Assembly: GCA_019636385.1 (NCBI GenBank)
Contig: JAHBXT010000002.1
Coordinates: 310,001-374,000 of the forward strand
Direction of reading: 5' to 3'
Length of the DNA stretch: 64,000 nt
DNA from: Pirellulaceae bacterium
GTDB lineage: Bacteria > Planctomycetota > Planctomycetia > Pirellulales > Pirellulaceae
Under the pieces are notes generated by a model. The model had not been told where the DNA came from and did not search any database. It saw only the letters and a program-made list of their open reading frames with translations. A program made the position numbers and the translations under genes. Shown piece after piece: positions 36,641 through 46,783 of the stretch; position 1 is the stretch's first letter, and each line of letters begins with the position of its first letter.

Positions 36641-39600
36641 ATGGATCGTAAGTCTCTGCTTGCAGTTCTATTTCTGCTTGCGTTGGCGGCGACGAACCGC
36701 GTCGCTGCGCAAGAGGCCAATTGGATTTGGTCGGCCGACCAGGTACAAGGCGAAATACCCGCAGGCGACGGGTTTTTCCGCAAGCAGTTGATGGTTGACA
36801 ATGTCGAGCAAGCGACGCTCACGATCACGGCGGATGACCGTTACGATTTATATCTCAATGGTCGGTTGGTTGGTAACGGACGCTCGACGGGACAGATGGA
36901 GCAGTACGATATCAGTAAGCTGCTAATTCGAGGAAACAACGTTGTCGCCGTTCGCGTTACCAATCTGGTTGCGGGCCATGCGGCTTTGGCGGCGCGAATG
37001 TACGTCAAATCCAAGGGCAAGTCGTGGCAGAACTATTCAACAGATGCAACCTGGCGCTGCAGCACGCTGGCGGCCGAGGGTTGGCAGCGCACCGGCTTTG
37101 ACGATTCGACATGGAAGTCTGCGCGTGTACTCGGACTGCTAGGCGAAACCGCACCTTGGGATCGCGATCCGGAGACTAACTCCAAACAGACGACCACCGA
37201 AGACGGTCGCTTCAAGATTAACGCAGAATTTGTAGTCAAAGAGATTCTGGATTCAGAAAAAGTCGGTTCGCTGATCAATATGGCCTTCAATGAATTTGGC
37301 CATATCATCGCCGCTCAAGAGTCTGGTCCACTGCTGTTGATTTACGACTCAGATAAAGATGGGATCCCAGATAAGACTCGCGAGTACTGCAATACAGTGC
37401 ACGGCATTCAGGGCATTTTGCCTCTGAACGGTCAAGTGTATGTTACTGGCCAGGGGGAAGAAGGTCATGGCGTCTATCGCCTGACCGACGAAGATCACAA
37501 TGGTAGCATTGATCGTGCCACGCGGATTGTGGGCTTCAAAGGCAAGTTTGGCGAACATGGCGCGCACGGTCTGGTGTTTGGGCCGGATGGCTACATCTAT
37601 TGTGTTCTGGGTAATCACGTTCAGTACGATGGAGAATTCGCCGACTCCAGCCCTTACAAACACATGTACGAAGGGGACTTGATTCAACCACGAATGGAAG
37701 ACCCAGGCGGACATGCTGCTGGTGTTAAAGCTCCCGGTGGTTCGGTCATTCGCTTCGATACCGAAGGTGATCGAGTTGAGTTGGTAGCTGGCGGACTGCG
37801 CAACGCCTACGACCTGATACTGCATCCAAGCGGCAAGATATTCGCGCACGACAGCGACATGGAAGCCGATGAAGGCGCTGTCTGGTATCGGCCCACCGCG
37901 CTTTACGAAATTGCTCAAAGTGGCGAATACGGCTGGCGCAGCGGATGGGCGGCTTGGCCAAACTACTATTTCGATCGCTTGCCAGCGACTTTAGAAACAG
38001 GTCGAGGTTCACCCACGGGTGGTTGCACGTATGCACATCACATGTTTCCCAAACGCTACCACAACAGCCTGTTCCTGGCAGATTGGTCGCAAGGCAAAAT
38101 ACTGTGTGTGCGGCTAAACGACAAAGACGGTCCAACCTCGGAAGTGTTTATTCAAGGTCATCCTCTCAATGCAACGGACATCGCCGTAGGCCCAGATGGC
38201 GCACTCTATTTTTGCACTGGTGGTCGCGGTACGAAAGGTGGCATCTATCGCATAAGTTGGAAAGGCAAAGTGCCCGACTCCGTAAAAAACCTGGGCAGTG
38301 GCTTGGCCAGCGCTCTCAAACAACCTCAACTCGATTCTGCTTGGGCACGACAGGCAATTGCTGCGCTCAAGCGGGAAATGGGTAACCAGTGGAATACTCA
38401 AATTTCTGAGCTGGTGCGCAACGAACAAGCCTCACCAGCCCAGCGCACTCGAGCGCTTGAGTTGATGCAGCTCTTCGGGCCAGCTCCTACGCCGCTGCTG
38501 CTAACCGAGCTGACCACCGCCGCGAATCCCGAAGTCCGCGCGCGAGCCGCCGCGCTGCTGGGGCTGGCCGAGGCCAATCCGCTGGTGAGCGCTGAGCTGG
38601 CGAAGCTACTGGACGACTCGGATCGCCAAGTGCAATTGGAAGCAGCCGAAGCGTTATTGCGAGCCAGCTATGAAGTGACCGCCACCCAGCTGGTGCCGCT
38701 GTTGAAAAGCACAGACCGCAGACTTTCCTACACTGCACGTCAACTATTACAGCGACTGCCTACTCAGCAGTGGGCGGCGGAAATGCTGGATCATGGCGAC
38801 CAGCGTGTGAAGCTCCAGTCTGGTTTGGCATTGGTGACTGTCGATCCAAGTCGCGAAAATTGCTTGCAGGTACTAAACAGTGTTCAACAAATGTTGGGTG
38901 GATTTATTAGTGATCGCAACTTCATCGACGTTTTGCGTTTAACCGAGGTAGCGCTACATCGCGGTGGTCTGTCGGCAGCGGCCATTCCGGAGCTGACTGA
39001 ATCTTTGGCTAAAGAATATCCGGTGGGCGATCGCATTCTGAATCGAGAGTTGTTCCGCATTTTAGCCTTTCTCAATTGCCAGCAGATCGTGCCTACCGCC
39101 GTTGCCACGTTGCAACAAGACTTGCCGTTGGAGGAGCGGATGCTGACAGCTTTGCATCTAAGTTTGATGAAGCATTCGTGGACTACCGAACAGAGATATG
39201 CGATTGTGAAATTCTTTGAACAGGCTATTGCCGCAGATGCGGGCAGTAGCGTTCCACTGTATGTCATGCAACTGACACGCCGATTGTGCAAGGACTTGAC
39301 GTTGGAAGAGGCACGGGTCTTTGTAGCCGAGGGCGCTCGTTGGCCAAACGCTGCGCTGGTCGGTCTACATCATTTTCCTGATCGCCTAACGGAAGAGGAT
39401 TTGAAGTTGCTCAAGCAAGTAGATATGGAGATCGACCAGAAGGGGTTCGAGGCCGAGCAATACAAGCGATTGCGAACAGGTATTGTTGCCCTACTATCGC
39501 AACACGGAGATGATCAGTCCCAAGCGTATCTACGCGAGGCATGGGTGCGTAGTCCAGAACGCAGGCAAGCAATAGCTCTGGGGTTAGCTCAGTTCCCAAG

Positions 39601-40441
39601 CGACGAGAATTGGGACTACTTAATTCGCAGCTTCCCTGTTCTGGAAACGTACGCGGTAGCAGAGGTCATGCAGGCGCTGCTAAAAATTCCGGCAGCTACG
39701 GACGACTCCCAAGCCATTCGACACGTCATCTTGCATGGTCTCAGAATGCAGGCCGATGGTCAGTCGCCGCAAAGCGCTGTGGATCTATTGAACTATTGGG
39801 TGCACGGCGAAGATGCTCAGATAAGCACTGAAGACATTGAGACTCAATTGACTCAGTGGCAGCAATGGTTCGTGCAACAATATCCCGATGAACCTGCCGC
39901 CGAACTACCCAAATTGGCAGGGAACTCGGCTTGGACTATCGAAACGCTCAGTGAATACCTGGCTACCAGCGAAGGTCGCCGAGGCAACAGCGATGCGGGC
40001 AAACTCAGCTTTTCGAAGGCCAAGTGCGCCGATTGTCATCGTCTGGGGGCGATTGGTCAGTCGATTGGCCCCGATCTAACATCAGTGGCCAATCGGTTTA
40101 CTCGCAAAGAAATGCTCGAAGCAACTTTGTTCCCTTCGCATATCATTAGCGACCAATACCGATCGCAGCGGGTGTTGACTGTCGATGGACAAGTTTACAC
40201 CGGACTTCTGAACGAAAGTGATTCGAATGTGATTGTAGTGCGCGATTCCAATTTGCAGGAGCACACTATCGCGCGGGAGGATGTCGAAGAAATGAGCATC
40301 AGCCACACCTCGATGATGCCCAGCGGTTTGCTGGATCAATTGACGCTCGCCGAGATTCGCGATCTGATGGCATTCTTGGGGTATGTACCTGAAGGCGTCC
40401 AGCAAGTTGCCCAGCAGCCGCCCGCTAAGAGCACTCGCTGA
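36641..40441 (+). CDS. Exported PVC-type propeller protein with HEAT repeats and cytochrome c
   Basis: 1266 residues, with a signal peptide (SLLAVLFLLALAATNRVAAQ). Residues about 25-160 resemble a galactose-binding-like domain (DDRYDLYLNGRLVGNG). A dehydrogenase-type propeller follows (about 180-560; GEHGAHGLVFGPDGYIY, HSDMEADEG, ADWSQGKIL, AVGPDGALYF). Then come helical HEAT-like repeats (about 580-1080) and a cytochrome c domain with CADCH at 1129-1133 and IGPDLTSVANRF. This matches the PVC-type heme-binding group. The ATG at 36641 opens the signal peptide directly. A membrane-associated or periplasmic sugar or polyol oxidase passing electrons to the heme is the likely role; the substrate is unknown. 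Confidence 0.88.
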   Translation: MDRKSLLAVLFLLALAATNRVAAQEANWIWSADQVQGEIPAGDGFFRKQLMVDNVEQATLTITADDRYDLYLNGRLVGNGRSTGQMEQYDISKLLIRGNNVVAVRVTNLVAGHAALAARMYVKSKGKSWQNYSTDATWRCSTLAAEGWQRTGFDDSTWKSARVLGLLGETAPWDRDPETNSKQTTTEDGRFKINAEFVVKEILDSEKVGSLINMAFNEFGHIIAAQESGPLLLIYDSDKDGIPDKTREYCNTVHGIQGILPLNGQVYVTGQGEEGHGVYRLTDEDHNGSIDRATRIVGFKGKFGEHGAHGLVFGPDGYIYCVLGNHVQYDGEFADSSPYKHMYEGDLIQPRMEDPGGHAAGVKAPGGSVIRFDTEGDRVELVAGGLRNAYDLILHPSGKIFAHDSDMEADEGAVWYRPTALYEIAQSGEYGWRSGWAAWPNYYFDRLPATLETGRGSPTGGCTYAHHMFPKRYHNSLFLADWSQGKILCVRLNDKDGPTSEVFIQGHPLNATDIAVGPDGALYFCTGGRGTKGGIYRISWKGKVPDSVKNLGSGLASALKQPQLDSAWARQAIAALKREMGNQWNTQISELVRNEQASPAQRTRALELMQLFGPAPTPLLLTELTTAANPEVRARAAALLGLAEANPLVSAELAKLLDDSDRQVQLEAAEALLRASYEVTATQLVPLLKSTDRRLSYTARQLLQRLPTQQWAAEMLDHGDQRVKLQSGLALVTVDPSRENCLQVLNSVQQMLGGFISDRNFIDVLRLTEVALHRGGLSAAAIPELTESLAKEYPVGDRILNRELFRILAFLNCQQIVPTAVATLQQDLPLEERMLTALHLSLMKHSWTTEQRYAIVKFFEQAIAADAGSSVPLYVMQLTRRLCKDLTLEEARVFVAEGARWPNAALVGLHHFPDRLTEEDLKLLKQVDMEIDQKGFEAEQYKRLRTGIVALLSQHGDDQSQAYLREAWVRSPERRQAIALGLAQFPSDENWDYLIRSFPVLETYAVAEVMQALLKIPAATDDSQAIRHVILHGLRMQADGQSPQSAVDLLNYWVHGEDAQISTEDIETQLTQWQQWFVQQYPDEPAAELPKLAGNSAWTIETLSEYLATSEGRRGNSDAGKLSFSKAKCADCHRLGAIGQSIGPDLTSVANRFTRKEMLEATLFPSHIISDQYRSQRVLTVDGQVYTGLLNESDSNVIVVRDSNLQEHTIAREDVEEMSISHTSMMPSGLLDQLTLAEIRDLMAFLGYVPEGVQQVAQQPPAKSTR

Positions 40442-40517
40442 ACCTGCAGCTTCGCTAGCCAGTGCATGCAGAGCCACTGCTGGCTTGTTCTCTGGACCTC
40501 AGCATGGCTTGAGCCAG

Positions 40518-40877
40518 CTAAGTACGCTCACATCGTAGCCCGTCGATCTTGGCGGCTAAGATAAAATCGTTTTCGCTCAATCCACCGATAGCATGCGTCC
40601 AGATTTCGATCCAGACGTGGCGATACCCTTCCAGGTGCAAGTCGGGATGATGCCCTTCGGCCTCAGCCAACTCGGCTACCTGCTCAAAGAAGCGGATGCC
40701 CTGCATGAAATTCTGCAGCTGCCAATCTTTGCGAATCCGCTTGCCATCGTAAGTCAAACGCCAACCATCGAGTCGCTGGAGCTGGGCGGTAGCCGAGTCC
40801 AACGGGCAGGCTTCGATGCCGCCTTCACAGGGCAGGCAGCGCTTCTGTTTTAGCGCTTCACTAGAAATCACTTCCAT
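40518..40877 (-). CDS. Pterin-4a-carbinolamine dehydratase
   Basis: 119-residue PCD/PhhB family protein. The active-site block is AEAEGHHPDLHLEGYRHVWIEIWTHAIGGLSENDF, with the paired histidines of EGHHPD. It recycles the 4a-hydroxy-tetrahydrobiopterin formed by aromatic amino-acid hydroxylases; in bacteria without such a hydroxylase it may serve in folate metabolism. The N-terminus carries an extra CLPCEGG segment with two Cys. The ATG at 40877 follows GGAGG by 5 bases. It lies 26 bases after the end of the esterase gene, same strand. Confidence 0.92.
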   Translation of the reverse strand: MEVISSEALKQKRCLPCEGGIEACPLDSATAQLQRLDGWRLTYDGKRIRKDWQLQNFMQGIRFFEQVAELAEAEGHHPDLHLEGYRHVWIEIWTHAIGGLSENDFILAAKIDGLRCERT

Positions 40878-40903
40878 TCTATCCTCCAAACTAGATTGCT
40901 CGT

Positions 40904-42604
40904 CTAACGCCCAAGAAGACGGTCAGCCAAATCGAGCTGTACATTGCGGTGCGTTTCACGCAGGGTCACATCGCCGTCGAATTCAATTAATATTTCGCTG
41001 GCGAGATTGTATTTTGGCCATTCAGGTAATCCTTGTGCATTGGGATTGCCTTGACCCGCCAGATTCATCCAATAGCTTTGGATGATTTCGACGGTTTTCT
41101 TATCGGCATCGTTGGGATTGGCCGGCTGTCCGAAGATGAATGGAATCTCGCAGGCGTGGTGAGCTCCCAGCATCGACAGCGGGAACTGCTTGGAGCCACA
41201 TGAGAACACATAGCGAAATGCCGGATGCCCGTTTTTCGTATGCAGCCGAGCAGCATGGCGGGCTTGCGCACCAAACACTGCATCGCCTACCAGGTGAATG
41301 ATTGCTTCCCGAATTTCTTTGGTCGTTGATGCCGGATAGGCCGCCAGCACTTCGGCGCTCAGTTCGCCAAAATTCGTGTGTATGATGCGCTGGTATTCGG
41401 CGACTTCTTTTGGCAAAGGTGTCTGCGTGAGGAACAGCGTCATCTCATCGCGAGTATTGCCGATCGCCAAAGGGACCGGATGCGCCTGATTAGCCGCGAA
41501 CACGGCGTTGGGAAGATCAGGTATGACAACGCCGTCTACAATCGGGGCAATCGCCAGAGAGGTCCGTCGTAGATTTAACTCGACGTTCTTGTCGATTTCC
41601 AATGTCGGAAAGACATCCACTAGCAGTTGCGCATCCAGCATTCGCATTTGTTCGAGCGTCGCGTCTTCAGCTAGTCCGCATTGCTGGAGCAATTGAGCCC
41701 CTTGGTCTTGAGCCGACGGCACTCCGACACCGGCGGCTTGCAGATGCGCGAGATTCATTTCAGGAGCACTTTGTGCCACGGCGGCATGAAACAAGCCTTT
41801 GGCCAGCGGCGATACCATGAGGCACAGTACGCTGCCGCCACCAGCAGATTCACCGAAAATCATGACGCGCTGAGGATCACCGCCAAAGGCTGCAATATTC
41901 CGCTGAACCCAGCGCAGGGCTTCAATCTGATCCAGAATGCCGTAATTGCCGGAAACTCCCAATGGAGATTCTTGACTGAGTGCGGAATGCGCCATGAAGC
42001 CAAACGCGCCCAAACGATAATTCATGGATACGAGCACAGCACCTTTTCGCGCCAGGGCCTCGCCGTCGTATAGCGGCTGCGACGCAGCTCCCATCGTGTA
42101 GCCACCACCATGAATCCACACCATCACGGGCAGTTTCTCCGCAGAGCGCTCGGCTGGAGTCCAGACGTTCAGGTACAAGCAGTCTTCGTCTTGCTCGGCG
42201 CCTATTGCCATTTGTGGGATGGCGCTCATCATCGGTGGTATGCGCTGGGGGCAGGCGCTACCATACTGAAAGCAATCGCGAACACCCGTCCATGATTCCG
42301 GAGGTTGGGGAGCCCGCCATCGCAACTGACCAACTGGGGGGCGGGCATAGGGGATGCCCTTGTACGCTTGCACATCTTGGTCGGCGCCGATCACTAGGCC
42401 ACGGATTGTTCCAGAATCCAGCTGAACTTCGGTCGTAGCTACCGCCACTGCCTTAGCGTTTACGGTCGCTTGCTCGACAGCAAATCCAGCACTGGACAAA
42501 CAAACGACCACGAACAAACAGTTCAACCAAGCCCAGTCGATATGCAGCCGATGACTCGATGTACACTGCTCAGCTTGCCAATGATTCTGAAAATTGGTAT
42601 GCAT
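40904..42604 (-). CDS. Exported type B carboxylesterase
   Basis: About 566 residues. N-terminal export signal (LNCLFVVVCLSSAGFAVEQ). The alpha/beta-hydrolase blocks are complete: AYKGIPYARPPVGQLRW, EDCLYLNVWTP, oxyanion hole MVWIHGGGY, nucleophile FGESAGGGS and catalytic His in LGAHHACEIPFIFG. It hydrolyses esters, with unknown natural substrate. The ATG at 42604 is supported by AAGAAGGG 7 bases before; the frame is open to 42799 but the extra part is Arg/Cys-rich and unlikely. It is in a row with the pterin dehydratase. Confidence 0.92.
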   Translation of the reverse strand: MHTNFQNHWQAEQCTSSHRLHIDWAWLNCLFVVVCLSSAGFAVEQATVNAKAVAVATTEVQLDSGTIRGLVIGADQDVQAYKGIPYARPPVGQLRWRAPQPPESWTGVRDCFQYGSACPQRIPPMMSAIPQMAIGAEQDEDCLYLNVWTPAERSAEKLPVMVWIHGGGYTMGAASQPLYDGEALARKGAVLVSMNYRLGAFGFMAHSALSQESPLGVSGNYGILDQIEALRWVQRNIAAFGGDPQRVMIFGESAGGGSVLCLMVSPLAKGLFHAAVAQSAPEMNLAHLQAAGVGVPSAQDQGAQLLQQCGLAEDATLEQMRMLDAQLLVDVFPTLEIDKNVELNLRRTSLAIAPIVDGVVIPDLPNAVFAANQAHPVPLAIGNTRDEMTLFLTQTPLPKEVAEYQRIIHTNFGELSAEVLAAYPASTTKEIREAIIHLVGDAVFGAQARHAARLHTKNGHPAFRYVFSCGSKQFPLSMLGAHHACEIPFIFGQPANPNDADKKTVEIIQSYWMNLAGQGNPNAQGLPEWPKYNLASEILIEFDGDVTLRETHRNVQLDLADRLLGR

Positions 42605-42829
42605 ACTGGCACCCTTCTTCTGCATAATTGCAGATGCTACAAAGATAAACCAAACTTCTGAATACGATTTTCGAATACGCATGACGGCGAGCGGCAAATT
42701 AGTAGCTGGCGTCGCCAGACGGCGGGCGAACTGGATTTCCACCATCTGGGGACAGCACCATCTACGGACAGTGCTACCGGCTACATTCTGTCGGGTCACT
42801 CACTAGGAAGTTGTAGGAAACGTGGTAAC

Positions 42830-44266
42830 TCAACGTGCCAACTGGCCGTCTATCGCCGGGGTGGTTCCGACACGCGGCCATGGTTGAACTTGCTCGAGTT
42901 CGTAAGCTAATTCTAACAAAGTTCGCTCGGCGCCGTGCGCTGCCGCCAACTGAATTCCGATTGGTAGTCCTTCTCGCGACATTCCCATGGGCAATGAGAT
43001 TGCCGGGCTACCATTGGTATTATTTAGTGGCGTGTACGCCGCATATTTCATCAGGCGTCCGATCAGTTCCTCAAACGGAACGTTGGGGCCTAAGTATCCC
43101 AACTGTGGTGTTACGTGCCCTAACACAGGGGTCAGCACAGCGTCAAATTCTTGGATGGCTTGTACATATTGAGACCAGGTGCGTTTCAGTCGCAGCAACA
43201 TCAATGGCAATCTCCAAAGTCGCTTGCGGAAGCGATTGGCCAGACCACGCGTAAAGTCGTCGAATTGTGCGGGATCAAATTCGCCGCCGAATTGCCGCTT
43301 GCCAATCTTCCCGGTCATAAACGCCAAGAATGCCCAATAGTCCACAAAATCATCCACAAATGACGACTTAACTGGCTTGTGCATCTCTGTGGTTCGATGC
43401 CCCATCCCCTCAAGCAGGGCCACCGTGCGCTCCATGGTTGCTCGCGTTTGCGGGCAAGGCTGTCCCGTCAACGAATCGTACACTAGCCCAATCTTCAGCC
43501 GCTTTTTTCCCGGACCTTTGACTAAGCCAACGGCAGGCAGCTTGAGATTGCGCCAATACAACTCGGCACCAGCCACAAAATGCGCCGTATCGCGCACCGA
43601 GCGAGTTACGACGCCATCACAAAACACGTTCACTGGCAACGACTTGGCCAATTCGTGCATCACAAAGCGCTCACGCGTGGTTTTCAATCCCACCAAACCG
43701 CAGCAGGCCGCAGGAATTCGAATCGATCCACCGCCATCGTTTGCGTGCGCAATTGGCACGACGCCTGAGGCGACCATGGCAGCCGACCCTCCTGAACTAC
43801 CGCCGCAAGAGTAATCTTTGTGCCATGGATTACAGGTCGGGCGCTCATGTTGAAACTCAGTGCTACAATTGAACCCAAACTCCGGCAGCCGTGTCTTGCC
43901 TAACAGTATAAAACCTTGCGCCAAGTATTGCTTGGTAAAGGCACCATCCTTGTGGGCCGGGGTCGGGGGCACTGCGCGGGAGCCATGGCGAGTCGGTAAG
44001 CCGGCCACATTGGTGTTGTCTTTAATGAAACTAGGCACACCAGCAAATGTGCCCTGACTGGGCCGTCGAGCTTGCTCGCGCGCCTTGTCGAAGATGGGTA
44101 CTTGGATGGCGTTGAGTTGTTCGTCGACCCGTTGGGCACGGGCAATTGCGGCCTCTGCCAGTTCAAGCGAGCTGACATCACCGCGACGGACAAGTTCCGC
44201 CAAGCCCACCGCATCGTGGTCGCCTAAGACATCATCGCAGAAAGCATGTATCTGATTGTTGGACAT
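42830..44266 (-). CDS. Amidase (amidase-signature family)
   Basis: Ser-cisSer-Lys amidase. Lys of VPSFIKDN, cis-Ser in CGGSSGGSAAMVASG and Ser in GGGSIRIPAACCGLVGLKTTR are present. About 478 residues, no signal peptide. It resembles the broad amidase/GatA-like group but lacks the neighbours of the GatCAB amidotransferase and has its own substrate-binding insertions, so a free amidase is likelier than GatA. The ATG at 44266 is used; a TTG at 44299 would add 11 residues. Confidence 0.87.
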   Translation of the reverse strand: MSNNQIHAFCDDVLGDHDAVGLAELVRRGDVSSLELAEAAIARAQRVDEQLNAIQVPIFDKAREQARRPSQGTFAGVPSFIKDNTNVAGLPTRHGSRAVPPTPAHKDGAFTKQYLAQGFILLGKTRLPEFGFNCSTEFQHERPTCNPWHKDYSCGGSSGGSAAMVASGVVPIAHANDGGGSIRIPAACCGLVGLKTTRERFVMHELAKSLPVNVFCDGVVTRSVRDTAHFVAGAELYWRNLKLPAVGLVKGPGKKRLKIGLVYDSLTGQPCPQTRATMERTVALLEGMGHRTTEMHKPVKSSFVDDFVDYWAFLAFMTGKIGKRQFGGEFDPAQFDDFTRGLANRFRKRLWRLPLMLLRLKRTWSQYVQAIQEFDAVLTPVLGHVTPQLGYLGPNVPFEELIGRLMKYAAYTPLNNTNGSPAISLPMGMSREGLPIGIQLAAAHGAERTLLELAYELEQVQPWPRVGTTPAIDGQLAR

Positions 44267-44588
44267 GTCGTCGTGCAGTACGCTAGCCACGAGTGACAAG
44301 GAAATGGAGGCGAGACGAATAGTATACAGCGGCTGACGCTGTCCGCCCTGCCCCGACCTCGTCAGACAAATGAATTGCGAAAAAAGTTAAATCTGACAGA
44401 CTGCCCATTCTAACTCGACCAGCAGGCTGTCAATATAACACGAAAGCCTATACTATCCCACCGTTGGTGCAAACTCGGAGTCGTGTGACGTTGGCTGTCG
44501 GGCTATGCTCATCGCCACTAGCCTTTGGAAGCTACTGGCAGCGTGAGTACTTGATAGTTCAGCTTCTACTTGTCAAAGGTGTTTTTCC

Positions 44589-45413
44589 ATGTTTCGATTG
44601 CAGAAGCTGATTGCCTTTGTATTCGGCCTGGCATGTTTGGTCATCGGTCAAGTGCCGTTGACAGGCCAAGTGCCGGTGCGGCCCCTATCCGCTGCGCATG
44701 CCCACAACGACTATGAGCATCAACGGCCGCTGCTAGAAGCATTGGACCACGGCTTTACCAGTATTGAGGCGGATGTTTTCTTGGTCGATGGGCAATTGCT
44801 AGTGGCGCACAACCTGCGAGACGTCCGGCCGACTAGAACGCTTGAAGGTCTATATCTTGAACCGTTGAGTCAGCGTGTTAAGGAGTATGGTGCCGTTTAT
44901 CCGGCAGGTGACACAGTGACCCTGTTAATTGATATCAAGAGCGAAGGCGCGACAACTTATGCAGCGCTCGATAAGTTGCTGGCTGGTTACGCGTACATGC
45001 TGTCGGTTTCCGAAGGCGGCCTGTATACCAACCGTGCTGTCACCGTCGTGATTAGTGGCAACCGACCGACGGAACTAATCCGTGCCTCGCAGCCACGCTA
45101 CGCAGGCGTTGATGGAAGGTTAAGTGATTTGGATAGTGATCTGCCAGCGGATCTGCTTCCACTGATCAGTGACAATTGGCGGTTGCATTTTCGCTATCGG
45201 GGTCAAGGCGATATGAGTCAGACCGAACGGGATAAGCTGCGAGATATCGTGGATCGCGCTCATCGTAGTCAGCGGCGCGTACGGTTCTGGGCCACGCCAG
45301 AATCTGAAACACTGTGGCAAGTATTGTGCGCAGCTGGGGTCGATCTGATTGGGACCGATGATCTGCCAAAGCTCAGCGAATTTCTGAGGTCTGCTACGGG
45401 AGAAGTGCCCTAA
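44589..45413 (+). CDS. Exported GDPD/PI-PLC-like phosphodiesterase
   Basis: 274 residues with an N-terminal signal peptide (LIAFVFGLACLVIGQ). The TIM-barrel start AHAHNDYEHQRPLLEALDHGF, the metal site IEADVFLVDGQLLVAHN and the later LLIDIKSEG block match the PI-PLC-like/GDPD family that includes the AIM6-type proteins. It probably cleaves a phosphodiester such as glycerophosphodiesters or a phosphoinositol in the periplasm. The ATG at 44589 stands 9 bases after CAAAGGTG. It is convergent with the oxidoreductase gene, ending 47 bases before its stop. Confidence 0.83.
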   Translation: MFRLQKLIAFVFGLACLVIGQVPLTGQVPVRPLSAAHAHNDYEHQRPLLEALDHGFTSIEADVFLVDGQLLVAHNLRDVRPTRTLEGLYLEPLSQRVKEYGAVYPAGDTVTLLIDIKSEGATTYAALDKLLAGYAYMLSVSEGGLYTNRAVTVVISGNRPTELIRASQPRYAGVDGRLSDLDSDLPADLLPLISDNWRLHFRYRGQGDMSQTERDKLRDIVDRAHRSQRRVRFWATPESETLWQVLCAAGVDLIGTDDLPKLSEFLRSATGEVP

Positions 45414-45459
45414 GTGTTAGGCGTGGATCGCAACAGGGCGTGGAGACGCGCCAATCATG

Positions 45460-46545
45460 TCAGTGCAGCGGGGCGCGCCATAAATCAATCGGTCTGTCCG
45501 CACGCGTCTCAAATGGCAACCGAATTTTGCAGCCGCGCCGCGCCGACTCGTATGCCGCAAACAGCACTTCCAACACGGCCCGACCGTCTTGCCCGGTGAC
45601 CAGTGGTATCTTGTCGTTCAAAACGCAATCGACGAAGTGTGAAATCTCTTGAGGGAATCCATAGTTCCAAGCCTCTTCGTAGATGGTGAAGCTCCAGCCC
45701 GCCGTCGAGCCGGCTTTTTCCACGGCGTAGTCATAACCGGCACGGCTGAAGGTTTCGATCGCATTGCCATGTAGCAGGTCCGCATAGGCCACTCCGTCAC
45801 TGCCATGCACTTCGGCGCGATCGTCCATGCCTCCTAGCTTCGTCCAGCTCTCTTCAGCCAACCCCAACGTCCCATTGGCAAACTCAACGATGATCAGCGC
45901 ATTGTCATCGCCGCGCGTTTTAGAGCCATGTACCTGAGTTGACATTTGCGCATACACAGAGCTGATCGGTGAATTGTTCAGCATCCAGCGAAAAAACGCA
46001 ATCGCATGGCACCCCATATCCATGGTCACACCGCCGCCCGAACGCGCGACATCCCAAAAATGGTCGGCGTGGGGACCGTCATGTTTTTCCGATTGCTTAA
46101 TTAAAGTTGGGGTGCCCAAGGCCCCTGAGTCTAGCAATTGCTTTAGTCTTACATATTTGGGAGCGAAGCACAGCTCTTCGGCGTACATCAGTTTGACACC
46201 TGCACGGCTGCAGGCTTCCAGCATCTGATCAGCCTGGGCTAGACTCAAGCACAGCGGCTTCTCTACCACTACATGTTTACCTGCCCCAGCGGCATCAACG
46301 GTCATCTGACAATGCAGGTCGTTTGGTGCACCAATTACAACCATCTCAATTTCGGGCATGTCGAGCAGTCGGCGGTAGTCCAGTACAGCTTGGGTCGATT
46401 CATATTTCTCGGCCAGTCGAGCCGCATTGCCAGGAGTGGGGGACGCCACAGCCACCAGACGAGCCTGAGGGCAGCGCGCCACCGATTCAGCGTGAATCGT
46501 GGAAATAAACTGAGAACCAATGATTCCAACCCCGACGGTCGACAC
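45460..46545 (-). CDS. Gfo/Idh/MocA family oxidoreductase
   Basis: 361-residue NAD(P)-dependent sugar oxidoreductase-like protein. The N-terminal Rossmann domain begins VGVGIIGSQF, with the AxEKPLCLSLAQA block and its Lys; the C-terminal dimer domain carries the GGGVTMDMGCHAIAFFRWML block with His. No signal peptide is seen, unlike many exported planctomycete relatives. Substrate unknown. The gene is not in a clear operon; the tRNA follows on the other side in the opposite direction. Confidence 0.9.
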   Translation of the reverse strand: MSTVGVGIIGSQFISTIHAESVARCPQARLVAVASPTPGNAARLAEKYESTQAVLDYRRLLDMPEIEMVVIGAPNDLHCQMTVDAAGAGKHVVVEKPLCLSLAQADQMLEACSRAGVKLMYAEELCFAPKYVRLKQLLDSGALGTPTLIKQSEKHDGPHADHFWDVARSGGGVTMDMGCHAIAFFRWMLNNSPISSVYAQMSTQVHGSKTRGDDNALIIVEFANGTLGLAEESWTKLGGMDDRAEVHGSDGVAYADLLHGNAIETFSRAGYDYAVEKAGSTAGWSFTIYEEAWNYGFPQEISHFVDCVLNDKIPLVTGQDGRAVLEVLFAAYESARRGCKIRLPFETRADRPIDLWRAPLH

Positions 46546-46709
46546 GATGCAATTTCCTTCTACATTTGCGTACTGACAGTTCGCCCGCCTAATATTTCCG
46601 AAGGCCAGTGGGCGGCAGAATCCCCATCATGCTAGTCGATAATCGGAGACTAAGGGGAGTTGGCAGATAGTGGTTGCCGCGTATATTCTTTGAGTTCGCC
46701 CTTACCCAT
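46546..46709. other. Region between the oxidoreductase start and the tRNA
   Basis: 164 bases. No further gene. It holds the upstream region of the minus-strand oxidoreductase and the promoter of the tRNA. Confidence 0.4.
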
Positions 46710-46783
<74 letters not shown>

